Part shown: positions 5,616-6,530 of the stretch, in pieces
Position numbering within the stretch: the stretch's first letter is position 1
How the letters are laid out: each line of letters starts with the position of its first letter
Source of the DNA: Candidatus Magasanikiibacteriota bacterium
GTDB taxonomy: Bacteria; Patescibacteriota; Patescibacteriia; Magasanikbacterales; UBA10003
Assembly (NCBI GenBank): GCA_003514455.1
Contig: DOQH01000045.1
Coordinates: 1-6,530, forward strand
Length of the DNA stretch: 6,530 nt
Reading direction: 5' to 3'
Notes under the pieces: model-generated
Told to the model about the DNA's origin: nothing
What the model saw: only the letters and a program-made list of their open reading frames with translations
Databases searched by the model: none
Position numbers and translations under genes: made by a program

Positions 5616-5969
5616 TTAACGATTTAAAAACGCAAGAAAAAAACCCTCAACCAATAAAAACACCTGAATCAAGGGAGTTGCCGCGGCCATTAGCAAACCC
5701 AACCGTTTCAAATTATCATAAAAAAAATACGCAATGGTAAAATTAAGCAAAATCAGAACCAGTCCCAATAACGGCAACATTAATAAATTAGAATATGTTC
5801 CGACCAAATCAACGCCAAAATGTATGGTATAGTGCAAAAAAATATTTTCCGCTGATTTAATGGCCACGAGCAAATACACCCACAAAGCGACATTTACAAA
5901 AACAGCGGCGCCGAGCGAGCTTATCACAAACTTATCCCTTAAAAATAACCTGACTGGAAATCGCCCCAT
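5616..5969 (-). CDS. Small three-helix membrane protein of unknown function
   Basis: A 117-residue hydrophobic protein with a basic N-terminus (MGRFPVRLFLRDK) and three predicted membrane helices at about 15-37, 60-83 and 90-114. A conserved-looking amphipathic segment, FLHYTIHFGVDLVGTYSN (44-61), lies between helices 1 and 2. I do not recognise a named family, though similar small proteins with an LHYxIxFGxD segment seem familiar from Patescibacteria. It is the first gene of the minus-strand cluster and ends 15 bases before mraY, so co-transcription with the peptidoglycan genes is likely. A role at the membrane in cell-wall synthesis is only suggested by that position. No Shine-Dalgarno is visible at its ATG, and that ATG fits the basic N-terminus and charge pattern of a first membrane helix. 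Confidence 0.75.
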   Translation of the reverse strand: MGRFPVRLFLRDKFVISSLGAAVFVNVALWVYLLVAIKSAENIFLHYTIHFGVDLVGTYSNLLMLPLLGLVLILLNFTIAYFFYDNLKRLGLLMAAATPLIQVFLLVEGFFLAFLNR

Positions 5970-5975
5970 ATTTGC

Positions 5976-6004
5976 TTGACTTAATTTTAATAATGTTATA
6001 TACT
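5976..6004 (+). promoter_or_regulatory. Promoter of rpmA
   Basis: TTGACT (5976-5981) and TATACT (5999-6004) are separated by exactly 17 bases, each one mismatch from the sigma-70 consensus. Transcription should begin near 6010, leaving a leader of about 25 bases that has no Shine-Dalgarno before the rpmA ATG. Confidence 0.75.
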
Positions 6005-6022
6005 CAAAACATTAAATTTAAA
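5995..6022 (-). promoter_or_regulatory. Possible divergent promoter of the cell-wall cluster
   Basis: On the minus strand TATAAC (5995-6000) could serve as a -10 with a weak TTTAAA (6017-6022) at 16 bases as -35. It would start transcription about 20 bases before the ATG at 5969. It shares its -10 region with the rpmA promoter on the other strand. The -35 match is poor, so this is tentative. Confidence 0.3.
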
Positions 6023-6036
6023 CACTTAAACCCTCT

Positions 6037-6309
6037 ATGGCGCATAAAAAAGCAGGTTCATCTACAGCATTAGGCCGCGATTCAGCGGCGCAACGGCTTG
6101 GCGTAAAAGCCTCTGACGGCCAAACAGTTAAAGCCGGGGAAATCATTGTCCGACAGCGCGGTAGCCGTTTTCACGCCGGCAAAAATGTCAAACGGGGCGG
6201 AGACGACACTCTTTACGCCGCCATTGCCGGAAAAGTGAAATTCACGCAGAAAAAGGCGAAACGATTTGATGGTGATTTAGTTCTGCGTCGATTTGTTTCC
6301 GTTGCCTAA
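6037..6309 (+). CDS. rpmA: Large-subunit ribosomal protein L27 (bL27)
   Basis: A 90-residue basic protein that is clearly bL27: it opens MAHKKAG, continues [12 protein letters not shown] (13-24), then [15 protein letters not shown] (33-47), DDTLYA (56-61) and GKVKF (65-69). The N-terminal tail of L27 reaches towards the peptidyl-transferase centre; here it begins directly with the mature AHKK sequence, so there is no cleaved leader of the Firmicutes type. The usual partner rplU (L21) is not next to it; the gene stands alone behind its own promoter, divergent from the cell-wall cluster. It has no Shine-Dalgarno. Its stop codon overlaps the stop of the convergent pyrG. Confidence 0.97.
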   Translation: MAHKKAGSSTALGRDSAAQRLGVKASDGQTVKAGEIIVRQRGSRFHAGKNVKRGGDDTLYAAIAGKVKFTQKKAKRFDGDLVLRRFVSVA

Positions 6310-6530
6310 GCGAGCGCGGCTTTGATAAATTCCTTAAATAGCGGATGCGGACGCAAAGGCCGCGATTGAAATTCAGGATGGAATTGCACCCCGACAAACC
6401 AGGGGTGCTTTTGTTTTGGCAATTCTATAATTTCCACTAATTTTCTATCAGGATTAATGCCGGAAAAAATCAAACCATTATCCGCGAACATTTTTTGATA
6501 TTCATTATTAAATTCATAGCGATGGCGATG
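6306..6530 (-). CDS. pyrG: CTP synthase, C-terminal part (5' end outside the window)
   Basis: The last 74 residues of CTP synthase, reading in from the window edge as [15 protein letters not shown] and ending FIKAALA. CTP synthase makes CTP from UTP using ammonia released from glutamine by its C-terminal class I glutamine amidotransferase domain. The segment holds [20 protein letters not shown], whose His and Glu in FHPEF are the two non-cysteine members of the glutaminase triad; the cysteine and the whole synthetase domain lie beyond 6530. An ATG at 6491 is internal and not the start. The stop codon TAG (6306-6308) overlaps the rpmA stop on the other strand, and no terminator hairpin is visible between the two genes. 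Confidence 0.96.
   Translation of the reverse strand, partial: HRHRYEFNNEYQKMFADNGLIFSGINPDRKLVEIIELPKQKHPWFVGVQFHPEFQSRPLRPHPLFKEFIKAALA

Overview
The window looks like chromosomal DNA of a Patescibacteria (Candidate Phyla Radiation) bacterium. This rests on the divergent MurG and MraY active-site motifs, the compact minus-strand cell-wall gene cluster, the near absence of Shine-Dalgarno sequences, and accessory proteins of types I associate with that group. Stop codons are TAA, TAG and one TGA, so the standard bacterial code fits. The placement is by recognition only, since no search was possible.

Right end (about 5970-6530): a good promoter drives rpmA (ribosomal protein L27) on the plus strand. 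It converges on the 3' end of pyrG (CTP synthase), whose start lies beyond the window; the two stop codons overlap.

Middle (3419-5969, minus strand): a small three-helix membrane protein, then mraY (lipid I synthesis), then ftsW (SEDS peptidoglycan polymerase), packed with gaps of 10-15 bases. Together with murG (lipid I to lipid II) at 43-1152, these make the membrane steps of peptidoglycan synthesis.

Between ftsW and murG (1289-3411) sits an accessory block unrelated to the usual mur/fts cluster. It holds a DUF6624-like protein with a C-terminal HELAH zincin motif, a transglutaminase-like cysteine-protease-fold protein, and a small basic protein resembling PBECR/RelE-like nucleases. The first two overlap out of frame at a run of seven T's. 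They are probably one gene split by a one-base shift, either real, programmed, or a sequence error.

The 136-base gap between this block and murG is structured. It has a near-consensus plus-strand promoter (TTGACA-17-TACAAT) that would transcribe only a hairpin of about 50 nt ending in a U-run. Overlapping TATAAT boxes on the other strand may serve murG. The hairpin's two G-U wobbles form only in the plus-strand RNA, so it may be a small RNA as well as a terminator. A second hairpin terminator at 12-44 ends the murG transcript. There is no gene-free stretch longer than 300 bases, and I saw no tRNA, rRNA, CRISPR array or insertion sequence.
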